From: Roseovarius sp. W115
GTDB lineage: Bacteria > Pseudomonadota > Alphaproteobacteria > Rhodobacterales > Rhodobacteraceae
Length of the DNA stretch: 64,000 bases
Direction: 5' to 3'
NCBI RefSeq assembly: GCF_032842945.2
Contig: NZ_CP146606.1
Coordinates: forward strand, 1,430,501 to 1,494,500
Shown here piece by piece: positions 26,770 to 36,406 of the stretch. The notes under the pieces were generated by a model. That model saw only the letters and a program-made list of their open reading frames with translations. It was not told the origin of the DNA and did no database searches. Position 1 is the first letter of the stretch, and every line of letters starts with the position of its first letter. Position numbers and translations under genes: made by a program.

Positions 26770-28849
26770 GCCGGGATCACACCGACCAATGTGGGCTGAG
26801 CATTGACGCCAATCTCTTCAAACGACAAGACCGGGTTCGTAATGTTTTTTGCCATCAACACTGTGCGCAAGAATCGACGGCGCGGGGCTGATGTGACAAT
26901 CGCGGGAAAGCCCCCCTTTCGCTGGCTTGCGCCACTTGCTCTGATGCCGCTGCAGTCAGCGAATTGAAGAGTTCAGGCGGTAGCGCGACATCCAGTCGAC
27001 CCCGGTCAGTTTCTACCTGATAGGTCAAAAACGTATCCTCCCACTCAGGTGCCAGCTGGATCAGAGGCAGATTTCCATCTTCGGTGACAAGCTGTGAGAC
27101 AAGCTGAAACCCCAGTCGCTGGCGAACATGTTCACACATGGCTTCGGTCGATTTGTGGACCTGTCTGGCTTCGCACAAAGACTCAAGGATCAGCGGCATA
27201 TTCCGGATCGAAACCTGCTCGTTCAAAAGCAACCTCAAAACGGCGTGCAGCAAATCCGTTGGAACGCGATCAGGCACCATTTCATCGAGCAGTTTCCGGT
27301 TCGCGTCAGAACGGGCAGAGTCGCTGAGGTTAACCATTTCATCAAGCAGTGATCGCATCGACTTCATCGTGAGCAAACGGCCAAGATTGCGCTTGATGAT
27401 CTCAAGCAGATGCGTCGCCAAAACCTCAGCCGGGTAGACCAATGTGACACCAGAAACAGCGGCCTCTTGCTCTTCAGACTGCGGAATCCAACAGGCTGGT
27501 GCACCGTAGACCGGTTCACTCACGATTTCCCCGCTTGGCAAAGACGGGTGGTTGGCAGGATCCAAAGCCAGAACGTGGTCCAGCCGCAAATTTGCCCGCG
27601 CCTGTTCAACGCCTTGTATGCGGATCAAGTAAGTTCCTGATGGCAATGATGGCTCGTCGGTGAGGCGAATTTCGGGGAGTATCACACCAAAATGGCTGGC
27701 GATGTGACGCCGCATATTATCAATCCGAGCATCCAGTCCAGAACCGGGGTCCAACACCATATTCACCAAATCCGGCGCAAATTCGACGTGCACATCGTCC
27801 AGATCCAGAAGATCGCCTAGCGACTTGCTGGCCGGTAGGATTTCTGGAGCGGGTTCTGTTGCGTTGTTTGACTCATTCTTCTTTTGTGACATCTGCCAGA
27901 AGGCAGCACCGCCAAGGACAAGGCCACCAATTGTAAAAGGTACGAAGGGCAATCCGGGCACTATCGCGAACAAGATCATCAAAAACGAAACAGTCAGCAT
28001 AGCCGAAGGATGCCGGCCGAGCTGCGCAAAGAGCGCGATGTCAGTTGCGCCTTTGGAACCTCCCCTCGCTAACAACAACGCAGATGAAATTGAGATAATG
28101 ACAGCCGGAATTTGTGTCACCAGCCCATCGCCGACCGTTAGGATGGCATAGGTTTCAAACGCTTTGGAAATGGCCATATCATGAACGACAAGACCCATGA
28201 TCAAGCCAACGATCAGGTTAAGCAGCGTGATCAGAACACCGGCAATCGCATCGCCCTTAACGAATTTCGAAGCTCCGTCCAATGAGCCAAAGAAAGTGGT
28301 TTCCTGTTGTTCACGCTCTCTGCGCTCACGGGCTTCTTTGTGATCGATTGCGCCCGCAGACATATCGCTGTCAATCGCCATCTGCTTGCCCGGCATACCA
28401 TCCAAAGCAAAGCGTGCGCCCACTTCGGCCATACGTGCAGCGCCCTTAGTGATCACCATGAAATTCACAATGAGCAGGACACCAAACACGACCAACCCGA
28501 GGAACACGTTTCCTCCCATCACAAAGCTGGCAAAGCCTTCAATGACATCGCCCGCCGCATCCGTACCTGTATGACCTTGCCCGATAATGAGCTTTGTCGA
28601 TGATACATTCAAAGACAGACGAAGCATGAGCGATGCCAAAAGTATTGTCGGGAATGAAGAGAAATCGAGCGGTCGCTCAATGAAAAGAGTGACCGTGAAA
28701 ATCAGAATGGCCAATGCAAAAGACGCGGCAAGGCCGACATCCAATACCCAAGCTGGCATCGGCAGGATCATCATGATGATGATGGCCATAAGCGCCAATG
28801 CGAGCAGCACAGTTGGTTGAAAAATTGCGCCCGGTGCATTTTTGAACAT
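26766..28849 (-). pseudogene. flhA: Flagellar export gate protein FlhA, one frameshift near the C-terminus
   Basis: FlhA is the large export gate ring. It has eight hydrophobic segments in the first 330 residues, the FHIPEP-region sequence GTDAAGDVIEGFASFVMGGN, and a large cytoplasmic domain. At the C6 run 26911-26916 the frame breaks after QVAQASERG. One restored base gives GFPAIVTSAPRRRFLRTVL and ends NAQPTLVGVIPA, a standard FlhA C-terminus, with a stop that overlaps the fliR start. Corrected length is 694 residues. Without correction the last about 50 residues are replaced by 17 unrelated ones. The 204 bp upstream (28850-29053) are AT-rich near 29030 but have no clear promoter. Confidence 0.92.
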
Positions 28850-29053
28850 TACGACCTCCCTTTGCGACAGCGTGGGAGTGACGACTCCAACTTGCCAAGG
28901 CGGCCAGACGCGTCAGCCTTCAAGAGTTGCAAAACAGCCCAGTTGTGGGGAGTTATAAAAGCCAAAACGATCTCCGAAGATTGCGGTTGCTCATCCTTCA
29001 ATTTCCGCAACTCTGAAGCTTTTTCGTTTAAATTTAGTAATTTAAAGTGAAAA

Positions 29054-31333
29054 CTAGGGATTTGTTTCCTGCAGGCGGGGGACAGCGGACAGCATGGCTT
29101 CGATGGCTGTTCTTGAGTTGGACGCTGTATCAATCAACGCACTGCTTTGAGCCAACTGTCCTTCATCCACAGGTGGCTCTGGTCCGTCATACAAATTTGC
29201 AACGGCACCAAAAACTCCGCTTTCTTCAGGAAGCCTATCCCATTCTCTTGCCAACCACGCTTCTCTTAACGCAGCAGATGCCATACCCGCGGATTGGTAC
29301 AGAGCCACAGCTTGGTCATGATGCCCCAACATGCTCTTGGCATGCGCGCGCAGAACATTCACATCTTGACCATCAAGCCCAAGAAGCGCGGCTTCCGCAG
29401 ATCTTGGGTTGTCCTGCGCCAGCGATATCTCGGAACGTAACAAACGCGCATTTCTTTGCAGAGTTTTTGGAAAAGAACGGTTCAAATAAAGCAAAGCGGC
29501 TTCATAGAACCGCATGGTCTTTAATGTTTTGGCGATGCCATATGCCGTTTCTGGGGTAAGGTTTTGCGCCTCGCCAAGCTGTCCAGACAAAGCAAATCGA
29601 AGAGTTTCAAATTGGTCACCGCTGGAAGCAAGAATATCTGCGAGTTCCGCGCGAATGCCGTTTGCAGAAGACATCGGTAATTGCTCAGTCGCTTCCAGTA
29701 CCTGAAATGCTGCGGCAAAGTCACCTGAAGATGCCAACGCCAAGATGTGTACCCGCGTGATTGCAGGACCTAAATCATGATACTGTCGCTCATATGCGTA
29801 CGCTCCAGCCAAATCGGCAATGTCGCGCGGGATCACTTCGCCGCGCTCCAGCATCACTTCAATCATTTTGACAAGTGCAGATGCCGAAGGACGACTGTCT
29901 GATTCCACCACAGTTCCAAAATGTTCAGTTGCCAATTCAGCCTCACCCGTCGCTGCGAAATGCTCGGCCTTTGCCAACATCTCCTCAGGGTTTTTCGTTT
30001 CTTCTACGCGTTCCAAAATCCTGAGTACGTGCGCACTTTCCTCGACAAATCCCGCGTTAAGAAACAATCCCGACAAAGTAGGGCCCAAATGTGCTCTCAA
30101 GTGCCTGGGCAGCTCAGAAAATGAAAAGAGAATAGCGTCTAAGTTCGCATCCAAATCACTCGATAAGCTTGGGCGAGATAGGGCCGCCCAAAGAGCCGCA
30201 GCACCATCACACGTGAGCTGATTTTGAAAGACGGATGGCACAGGCACAGGATCACCATCCATGATCGCGGCAATCGTCGCGTAGATTGCACGGTCGTCTT
30301 CGGAGAACGAGGCATTTGCTTGCACGCTGAGAGCTTCTAAACCAAAGCCAAAATACAAGTAAGATCTTACTAGGCTTTCTGTGGCCTTCATATTGGGTCG
30401 ATCAAGCTCGTTTGTGAGTTCAATCCTTAAAGGGCCAATCCGTTGAGAGAATGAAACATCATCCACCCAGGATCCAACATCCACGCGGTCTTGTGCAAGG
30501 CACTCAGAGATCGTCTCCTTCGATCCAAGGATTTCCAACCCGGCCAGAAAATCGCGGTCGATGCTTGTGATGGCATTTACGCTAACACTATCAGCAGGGT
30601 TCAGATTTTTGTTGCGATCCTCTTGGTTATCTTCGGGGTCGCGCCCATCCGTCGGTTTTACAGTGTTTTCTTTCTGTTGTTTTTCGACCTTCAAAGCATT
30701 CTTTGCCGTTAAAAGGCCCTGAGTTGCAGCACGCGCCAGGCTTCGCAGAAGCTCTTTATTTGTCTTGGAAATCGCTGCGACTCTTGCCTCGCTTTCAGAA
30801 GCACTTTGATTTTGGCTCACGGCTGTTTCATCCAAACCCATAGTGGTTTCAAATAGCCGTGCTGTTCGAGAAGTGCGTTCAGCAGGAAGGCGCATGCCCG
30901 GAACAGTTTTTGGATTGATATCAAGACTTTGATTTGGGTTGCGTGACGGCACGAAGTGAGCTGCTTCGGCTCTCTCTATGTCGATCACATCAACAACCAG
31001 CCTAGAACGGCCGTGCCAGAAGGTTTCGATCCTGCAAACGCAGGCAAACTCTACATAAACGGAACTGGAAGATTTGGCAGTTTTAACAGTTGTGATCCTG
31101 TTTTTGTCGAGCTTTGCGAAAACAGTACTTGTATCCAGAACAAGAGCCGTTTCATCAAACCGCAGAATGAACCCGTCTCCAAAGTCATCAATCGACCATT
31201 CAGTACGGTTTGGCAGGTTGAATACAAGGCGTGAAAACCCTTGGTGCTCACCAGCTCGAATTGTTACTTTTTGCGCGAATGCAGGTGTAAGCCCCAAAAT
31301 GAAAAACACCAGGATTGCGCCGCAAAACTTCAT
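29054..31333 (-). CDS. Large exported TPR-like protein of the flagellar cluster
   Basis: The 759-residue protein has a signal peptide (MKFCGAILVFFILGLTPAFA) and an N-terminal beta-rich domain of about 100 residues (FSRLVFNLPNRTEWSIDDFG) resembling AMIN-type domains. After a linker it becomes a long array of helical, TPR-like repeats from about residue 300, with Ala-rich helices such as AEHFAATGEAELATEHFGTV. It overlaps motA by ATGA, so it is coupled to the stator gene. I do not recognise a named function; the layout suggests a periplasmic scaffold for the motor, perhaps binding peptidoglycan or stator proteins. This is inference. Confidence 0.65.
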   Translation of the reverse strand: MKFCGAILVFFILGLTPAFAQKVTIRAGEHQGFSRLVFNLPNRTEWSIDDFGDGFILRFDETALVLDTSTVFAKLDKNRITTVKTAKSSSSVYVEFACVCRIETFWHGRSRLVVDVIDIERAEAAHFVPSRNPNQSLDINPKTVPGMRLPAERTSRTARLFETTMGLDETAVSQNQSASESEARVAAISKTNKELLRSLARAATQGLLTAKNALKVEKQQKENTVKPTDGRDPEDNQEDRNKNLNPADSVSVNAITSIDRDFLAGLEILGSKETISECLAQDRVDVGSWVDDVSFSQRIGPLRIELTNELDRPNMKATESLVRSYLYFGFGLEALSVQANASFSEDDRAIYATIAAIMDGDPVPVPSVFQNQLTCDGAAALWAALSRPSLSSDLDANLDAILFSFSELPRHLRAHLGPTLSGLFLNAGFVEESAHVLRILERVEETKNPEEMLAKAEHFAATGEAELATEHFGTVVESDSRPSASALVKMIEVMLERGEVIPRDIADLAGAYAYERQYHDLGPAITRVHILALASSGDFAAAFQVLEATEQLPMSSANGIRAELADILASSGDQFETLRFALSGQLGEAQNLTPETAYGIAKTLKTMRFYEAALLYLNRSFPKTLQRNARLLRSEISLAQDNPRSAEAALLGLDGQDVNVLRAHAKSMLGHHDQAVALYQSAGMASAALREAWLAREWDRLPEESGVFGAVANLYDGPEPPVDEGQLAQSSALIDTASNSRTAIEAMLSAVPRLQETNP

Positions 31334-32199
31334 GCCGCTTCCTGCTTCATTTCCTTAAGCGCAGTCTCCAGATCGACAAAACTTGGCCGACAATGCGACG
31401 GCGTGTTTTGGCGACCAACTTCTATACAGATGTTGGTTGCATGGTTGTGAAGATTGGCCACAAGGACTTCGCGAATTAGTTGGTAGAAGTGACCGTCCTC
31501 TTCAACCACCGCTTTGACCTTGCCGGCAAAGGGACCAACAAGACCATAGGCAAGAAAGACGCCCAAGAATGTCCCAACCAAAGCACCACCAATCATTTTG
31601 CCAAGCACTTCTGGCGGCTGATCAATTGAGGCCATCGTCTTGATAACCCCCAAAACCGCCGCGACAATCCCCAGCGCCGGCAGACCATCTGCCATTGTCT
31701 GAAGCGCGTGACTGGAATGTAGCGCGTGATGCATGGATGCTTCCATGCGCTTGTCCAAGACATCCTCAACCTGATGCGGATCATCGTAGTTCATCGAGGC
31801 TGATCGCATTGTATCGCAGATCAGTGCTATGGCTTCTTTGTCGCCAAGAATTTTTTGGTACTTGCTGAAGATCGTCGACTCTTCTGGTGTCTCAATGTGC
31901 TCTTCAATTCCAACTGGGTTTGCACGCGCGAGCCTAAGAAGTTCAAAGAGCAGACATAGCAGCTCTCGGTAATCATCTGGCTTCCATTTTGGGCCTTTGA
32001 AAACTTTTCCGATGTCTTTTGCTGTATGCTTGATTGCCCCCATATCATTGCTGATCAAGAACGCACCGATTGCCGCCCCTCCGATCATCATCATCTCAAA
32101 TGGGAGAGCTTTGAGAATAATCCCAAGCTTTCCACCAGCCGCGAGATAGCCGCCAAAAACCATCGCAAAGATTACAAGAATACCGATAATTCCGATCAT
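31330..32199 (-). CDS. motA: Flagellar motor stator protein MotA
   Basis: MotA with MotB forms the proton-driven stator. The 289-residue protein has four hydrophobic segments and the conserved regions ADGLPALGIVAAVLGVIKT and IGGALVGTFLGVFLAYG. I use the ATG at 32199 (MIGIIGILVIFAMVFGG), giving normal length; the open frame extends 39 codons further without features of MotA. Unlike many species, motB is not adjacent but lies 10 kb away beside flgE. motE lies just upstream. Confidence 0.94.
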   Translation of the reverse strand: MIGIIGILVIFAMVFGGYLAAGGKLGIILKALPFEMMMIGGAAIGAFLISNDMGAIKHTAKDIGKVFKGPKWKPDDYRELLCLLFELLRLARANPVGIEEHIETPEESTIFSKYQKILGDKEAIALICDTMRSASMNYDDPHQVEDVLDKRMEASMHHALHSSHALQTMADGLPALGIVAAVLGVIKTMASIDQPPEVLGKMIGGALVGTFLGVFLAYGLVGPFAGKVKAVVEEDGHFYQLIREVLVANLHNHATNICIEVGRQNTPSHCRPSFVDLETALKEMKQEAA

Positions 32200-32272
32200 A
32201 CCGTTCACCACAGAAAACAGATTGAGGTTAAATTGGCATGGCGAAGTTAAGAAATGGCTGAGATTTTTGATT

Positions 32273-32875
32273 TCATTCGCGCGGCACATTGGCATTGCGG
32301 CCAGCCAGAACAACACTGAAGAGATGCGCGGCTTCCGGGCTCAGTCCAGCCATAATGGCGGCCGCTGCATCCGGACGCATTCGTCCGAGGAATCCGGCCG
32401 CGAAGTTCGGGTCCATCTCTTCAAACAGCGCCGCAGCCTGTTTCGGTTTCATGGTTTCGTAGACACGCGTGAGCCGACCCAGATCCGTCTCGGCGGCTGT
32501 ATCTGCAAGAGCAATTGTATCTCTAAGATTTTGTTCTGCACGTTCAAGTTGGGCAAGCTTCTTGCTCACCTGATCTTCTGCGATATCCAGCGCATGCATC
32601 CTGTCACGCAGGGCAGTTTCTCTTTCAACCAAACCGTCTTCACGTTGATTGAGAACAGTGAGAATGTTTTCAAGGTCATTCGGCGTTGGACAAATGGGGA
32701 TCTCATCGGCTTGTGGCGATGCAATGGTTTCAATTTCACCGGGACCTCGTGCGAGAGCTTGCCCAGTGCCTTCACCGAGGCGTAAAAGTGCCGAACCAAT
32801 AAGCAGTACAATAATCACCTGCAGACTTCCGGCTTTTTTGACTGCTTTTTTCGAGAGAATATTTTCATGCTGCAT
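32273..32875 (-). CDS. motE: MotE-like stator chaperone (MgtE N-terminal domain type)
   Basis: The 200-residue protein has an N-terminal membrane segment (LQVIIVLLIGSALLRLG), a coiled-coil central part (REDGLVERETALRDRMHALD) and a C-terminal MgtE-N-like region YETMKPKQAAALFEEMDP. This is the architecture of MotE, a periplasmic protein needed for stator stability in rhizobia. The start at 32875 overlaps the upstream gene by 11 bp. Placement beside motA supports a stator role. Confidence 0.75.
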   Translation of the reverse strand: MQHENILSKKAVKKAGSLQVIIVLLIGSALLRLGEGTGQALARGPGEIETIASPQADEIPICPTPNDLENILTVLNQREDGLVERETALRDRMHALDIAEDQVSKKLAQLERAEQNLRDTIALADTAAETDLGRLTRVYETMKPKQAAALFEEMDPNFAAGFLGRMRPDAAAAIMAGLSPEAAHLFSVVLAGRNANVPRE

Positions 32876-33248
32876 CACCGTTCGACGTGTTTGCATGACG
32901 CCGGAAGACTGCAGTGGGCTGTGTATCCTGTTGCGAAGAAGATGGCTGAGCGACCGGTTCTGTTGGAATGTCATGCATCGCGGCAACCAGGATTTCCAAC
33001 CTTTTGGCGACGCTTTCCGCACGATCTGTTAGTCCGTCCAGAGACATAGTCGACGCAGATGCAGTGTGCTGCGCGGACTGGAGTGTTTTTGTCAAGTCAT
33101 CCACTTGCGCCGACAGCACCGCAACGGCGCCTCCGATACCCTTTTCCAAATCGTTGAACCGACTAAGACGGCGCGCGAGAACAAAACAGTAAAACCCTGC
33201 GCCAATAGCCCCAGCTACCAAAAGTACATCTGCAATCATGTCGATCAT
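32865..33248 (-). CDS. Small membrane protein, DUF6468-like
   Basis: The 127-residue protein has one N-terminal membrane segment (about residues 2-24) followed by an amphipathic coiled-coil stretch (LEKGIGGAVAVLSAQVDDLT) and a low-complexity tail. Proteins of this size and layout, often labelled DUF6468, recur between fliL and motE in alphaproteobacterial flagellar clusters. In Caulobacter a gene in a comparable position (pflI) affects flagellum placement, but I cannot confirm orthology. Confidence 0.55.
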   Translation of the reverse strand: MIDMIADVLLVAGAIGAGFYCFVLARRLSRFNDLEKGIGGAVAVLSAQVDDLTKTLQSAQHTASASTMSLDGLTDRAESVAKRLEILVAAMHDIPTEPVAQPSSSQQDTQPTAVFRRHANTSNGDAA

Positions 33249-33255
33249 TTCGCCC

Positions 33256-33747
33256 TCAGTTCAGTACAAATTCCATGATCAAGAGATCGTTCACTCGGTT
33301 GCCGCCCGTCACAACCTGAATACGGCGCAACATTTGCGCTCGAAGCGTGACAAGTGCGGAATTTCTGCGAAGATCTTCCAGATCAACAGCGCGCAAATAA
33401 GAATTCAGAACGTCCATGACCCGAGGTGTGACTTTGGCCACTTCATCGTGATACGGCGCATGAACCTCCAGTTGCGCTCGAAATCTCAGGTTTGGACCAT
33501 CTCCACCACCAAAGGACACAACAAGCGGATCAAGCGCGACAAATGACATATCCGGCATGTCTTTGACGGCAGGATGCTCGTCTTCTGTATGCGACTCTGT
33601 CTTGGACTCTTCACCCATTAGCAGACCTGAGTTCACGGCATAAAATCCAGCGCCTCCTCCAACGAGGAGCAACGCAATGCCCAATAAAAGTGGGAGTTTG
33701 GATTTCTTTGTCTGCGCTTCTGGCATTTCAGCCTCTGGTTCGGCCAT
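33256..33747 (-). CDS. fliL: Flagellar basal body-associated protein FliL
   Basis: The 163-residue protein has a short cytoplasmic tail, one membrane segment (LPLLLGIALLLVGGGAGFYA) and a periplasmic FliL domain with FVALDPLVVSF and a C-terminal VNDLLIMEFVLN. FliL assists stator function. It is the first gene of the fliL-DUF6468-like-motE-motA-TPR operon and diverges from fliF across a gap with a CtrA-like element. Confidence 0.92.
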   Translation of the reverse strand: MAEPEAEMPEAQTKKSKLPLLLGIALLLVGGGAGFYAVNSGLLMGEESKTESHTEDEHPAVKDMPDMSFVALDPLVVSFGGGDGPNLRFRAQLEVHAPYHDEVAKVTPRVMDVLNSYLRAVDLEDLRRNSALVTLRAQMLRRIQVVTGGNRVNDLLIMEFVLN

Positions 33748-33794
33748 GGCTAAGTCCTGGTTTTAACATGTGCCGCAGATAAGCACGTATAAAC

Positions 33795-33809
33795 TAACCG
33801 ATTGTTAAG
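33795..33809. promoter_or_regulatory. CtrA-like element between fliL and fliF
   Basis: CTAA-CCGATTG-TTAA has one mismatch from TTAA-N7-TTAA. It is 61 bp before fliF and 47 bp before fliL in their divergent gap. Confidence 0.45.
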
Positions 33810-33870
33810 CCTGATCGGCGAAACATGCGCACAAGCCTTGGCAGAACGCCAATGATCAGGAGGCAAGAAA

Positions 33871-35502
33871 TTGCAACAATTGCTGAATGTCTGGATGAGC
33901 TTGGACGCACGACGACGCGTAATTGTCTCTCTGGCAACTGTCGGAGTGTTTGCTGCGATTCTTGCGATGACCAAAGTGGCCTCTACGCCAAGCCTAACTC
34001 TCCTTTATGCGGGCCTGGACAGCGGCGCCGCGGGAGAAGTCATCCAATCGCTTGAACAACGAGGCGTTACTTATGACGTAAAAGGCGGCGCCATTTATGT
34101 GGACGCATCGCGCCGGGATGAGTTGCGCATGACATTGGCCAGCGAAGGGTTGCCTGCAAACTCCACATCCGGTTACGAGCTTTTGGATGGGCTCTCAGGA
34201 TTTGGGACGACATCTCAAATGTTTGATGCCGCGTATTGGCGCGCCAAAGAGGGCGAACTGGCCAGAACTATTCTAACACACCCCTCCGTTTCCTCCGCAC
34301 GTGTTCACATTGCAAACAAAGGTTCGAACCCGTTTCAACGTGATGTGAAACCATCAGCATCCTTATCAATTAAAACCACGGGTACCGGATTGTCTGGTCA
34401 ACACGCCCGCGCGCTTAAGTTTCTCATCGCGTCGGCTGTTCCCGGACTCATGCCAGACGATGTTTCTGTTATCGACAGTGATGGAAGTCTAATTGCTCAC
34501 GTGGATGACGCTCAGCCTAATTCAACAGATGAAAAAGCCGAGCTTCTCAAAGCCCGCGTCCAACGTATGTTGGAAGCTCGAGTTGGCCCGGGAAATGCCG
34601 TCGTAGAAGTCAGCGTTGAGAACGTCACAAAGAGCGAATCCTTTACAGAGACTGTCATAGACCCTGAGAGCCGGGTCGCAATCAGCACCGATACCGAAGA
34701 AGTTTCCAATGCGGCTTCTGATCAGGGTGGTTCTGAAGTCACGGTTGCTTCAAACCTGCCAGATGGCGATGCGGGCGGTGCGGACTCCTCATCAAGCGAA
34801 ACCAGCGAAACACGCGAGAGGATCAATTACGAAGTCTCTCAAACAGAGCGCCAAGTGACACTCATTCCCGGCTCGGTCAAACGCTTGACAGTGGCAGTTT
34901 TGTTAAACGGCATATCCAAAACTGATCCTCAGGGTGTAGAGCAATTCGAAAATCGTTCCGAAGAAGAACTTGCTGCGCTCAAAGAGCTTGTTGCGTCTGC
35001 GGTAGGCTTTGATGAAGCACGTGGGGATGTCATCACTCTCAAGACGATGCAATTTGAATTGATTCCCGAGCAGGGCACCGATGCGCAAAGTTCCTTTTTG
35101 TCGAGTTTTTCAATGGATTGGATGGCGCTGATCAAATCCGCAATTCTTGGGCTTGTTGCTCTTGTCCTTGGACTATTTGTCGTAAGGCCGCTGCTGTCGC
35201 GCCCAGTGTCAACTGAGGCCCCTCAGTTGGAAGCAAAGGCACGCAGCATATCTGAACCTGGACTGGAAGGCATGCCTTCGCTGGTTGGCGAGATTGATAC
35301 CGGGGATGTGTCCGCAGAGTCTATGACGCTTATCTCATCTGCAGATGACACTGGCAGCCTATTGGCCGGAGACAGTTTGCCCTCTCTGCAAGGTAGTCCC
35401 GAAGACCCAGTTGATCGATTGCGTTTGATGATCGGTGAACGGCAAGACGAGACTGTAGAAATCCTTCGGAGTTGGCTGGAAGGCGAGGAGGAACGCGCGT
35501 GA
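33871..35502 (+). CDS. fliF: Flagellar MS-ring protein FliF
   Basis: FliF forms the MS ring in the inner membrane. The 543-residue protein has an N-terminal membrane segment (VSLATVGVFAAILAMT), the secretin-like ring-building region with RMTLASEGLPANSTSGYELLD, and a second membrane segment near residue 420 (LIKSAILGLVALVLGLFVV). It begins with TTG, supported by a strong AGGAGG 7 bp upstream. The C-terminal FliG-binding tail is present. No fliG follows; the next gene is fliH. Confidence 0.95.
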   Translation: MQQLLNVWMSLDARRRVIVSLATVGVFAAILAMTKVASTPSLTLLYAGLDSGAAGEVIQSLEQRGVTYDVKGGAIYVDASRRDELRMTLASEGLPANSTSGYELLDGLSGFGTTSQMFDAAYWRAKEGELARTILTHPSVSSARVHIANKGSNPFQRDVKPSASLSIKTTGTGLSGQHARALKFLIASAVPGLMPDDVSVIDSDGSLIAHVDDAQPNSTDEKAELLKARVQRMLEARVGPGNAVVEVSVENVTKSESFTETVIDPESRVAISTDTEEVSNAASDQGGSEVTVASNLPDGDAGGADSSSSETSETRERINYEVSQTERQVTLIPGSVKRLTVAVLLNGISKTDPQGVEQFENRSEEELAALKELVASAVGFDEARGDVITLKTMQFELIPEQGTDAQSSFLSSFSMDWMALIKSAILGLVALVLGLFVVRPLLSRPVSTEAPQLEAKARSISEPGLEGMPSLVGEIDTGDVSAESMTLISSADDTGSLLAGDSLPSLQGSPEDPVDRLRLMIGERQDETVEILRSWLEGEEERA

Positions 35503-36107
35503 TGTCCTTGTCAGGCTTGCTTGAAGACTTCGGCACTATTGCGAATGGGCGCATGCTGGAGATATCCGATGTCTCACTGGAAGAAGAAAAACTCGCTGCC
35601 TTCGAGAAAGGGTACCAGGCGGGTTGGGAAGACTGCAATGCCGCCAGCAACGAGGCACGTGGGTCTCATTCAGCTGACCTAATTGACGCTTTGCGGGACA
35701 TTTCGTGCGGTCTCAAGGAAAGTCAGTGCGATGTTTTATTTCAAGTGAAACCGCTTCTAGATCAAATCGTTAGCACATTACTTCCCAAAATTGCGCAAAA
35801 GACGCTTGGCCCAAAGATCAATGAAGTCGTGCATGAAATGCTTGAAGCACATGGACATCAACAAATTCAAATTCACTGTGCCACCGAGCATGTGAATGAG
35901 CTGAAAAACACTTTGTATGAATGCGAAGGCATGCCCATTTCCATCGCCGAGGACCCCCAGCTCAAAATCGGGCAGGTGCATGTCAAATTTGGTGGTCTAG
36001 AGGAACAAGCGATTGACTTCACTTCCGTGATTGATGGGATCACAGAAGTTATCGACACATTCTTCAAAGCCAACACCCCAGACATTGAGACAAAGGATGT
36101 TGCCTGA
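35502..36107 (+). CDS. fliH: Flagellar export regulator FliH-like
   Basis: The 201-residue protein matches FliH by position and layout: an N-terminal charged segment with AFEKGYQAGWEDCNAA, then a helical part and a C-terminal region VHVKFGGLEEQAIDF typical of the V-ATPase E-like domain. FliH regulates FliI. ATG at 35502 shares its A with the fliF stop (TGATG). Family identity is low; position between fliF and fliN supports it. Confidence 0.75.
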   Translation: MSLSGLLEDFGTIANGRMLEISDVSLEEEKLAAFEKGYQAGWEDCNAASNEARGSHSADLIDALRDISCGLKESQCDVLFQVKPLLDQIVSTLLPKIAQKTLGPKINEVVHEMLEAHGHQQIQIHCATEHVNELKNTLYECEGMPISIAEDPQLKIGQVHVKFGGLEEQAIDFTSVIDGITEVIDTFFKANTPDIETKDVA

Positions 36108-36406
36108 TGGCGGATGACCTAGATGTTCCCGAACGCAATGAGACAGAAACGCGAAATCCATTTTCCGCCGTACCGATCGAAATCACAATTTCTGTTGGTA
36201 AGGCGCGACCTCTGATCCGTGACTTACTCAAAATGGGAAAAAACGCCGTATTGCCTTTGGACAAGCGGGTCGACGATGCCGTCGAACTGTATGTCGGAGA
36301 ACGTCTGATTGCCCGTGGTGAATTGGAAGAAATGCAAGGCGAAAACCTGGGTCGGCTATCTGTCCGCCTTACAGAGGTCGCAGATCTTCAAGACGGTTTG
36401 GGATGA
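36107..36406 (+). CDS. fliN: Flagellar motor switch protein FliN
   Basis: The 99-residue product is a SpoA-domain FliN: VPIEITISVGKARPLIRDLL followed by ELYVGERLIARGELEEM. FliN forms the bottom of the C ring and binds FliH. Start and stop overlap both neighbours. fliM and fliG, the other C-ring genes, are not in this window. Confidence 0.93.
   Translation: MADDLDVPERNETETRNPFSAVPIEITISVGKARPLIRDLLKMGKNAVLPLDKRVDDAVELYVGERLIARGELEEMQGENLGRLSVRLTEVADLQDGLG

Noticed and set aside
28990-29050. CtrA-like site upstream of flhA (TTAAATTTAGTAATTTAA)
   Set aside because: The two TTAA halves are separated by 10 bases, not 7, and the region is simply AT-rich.
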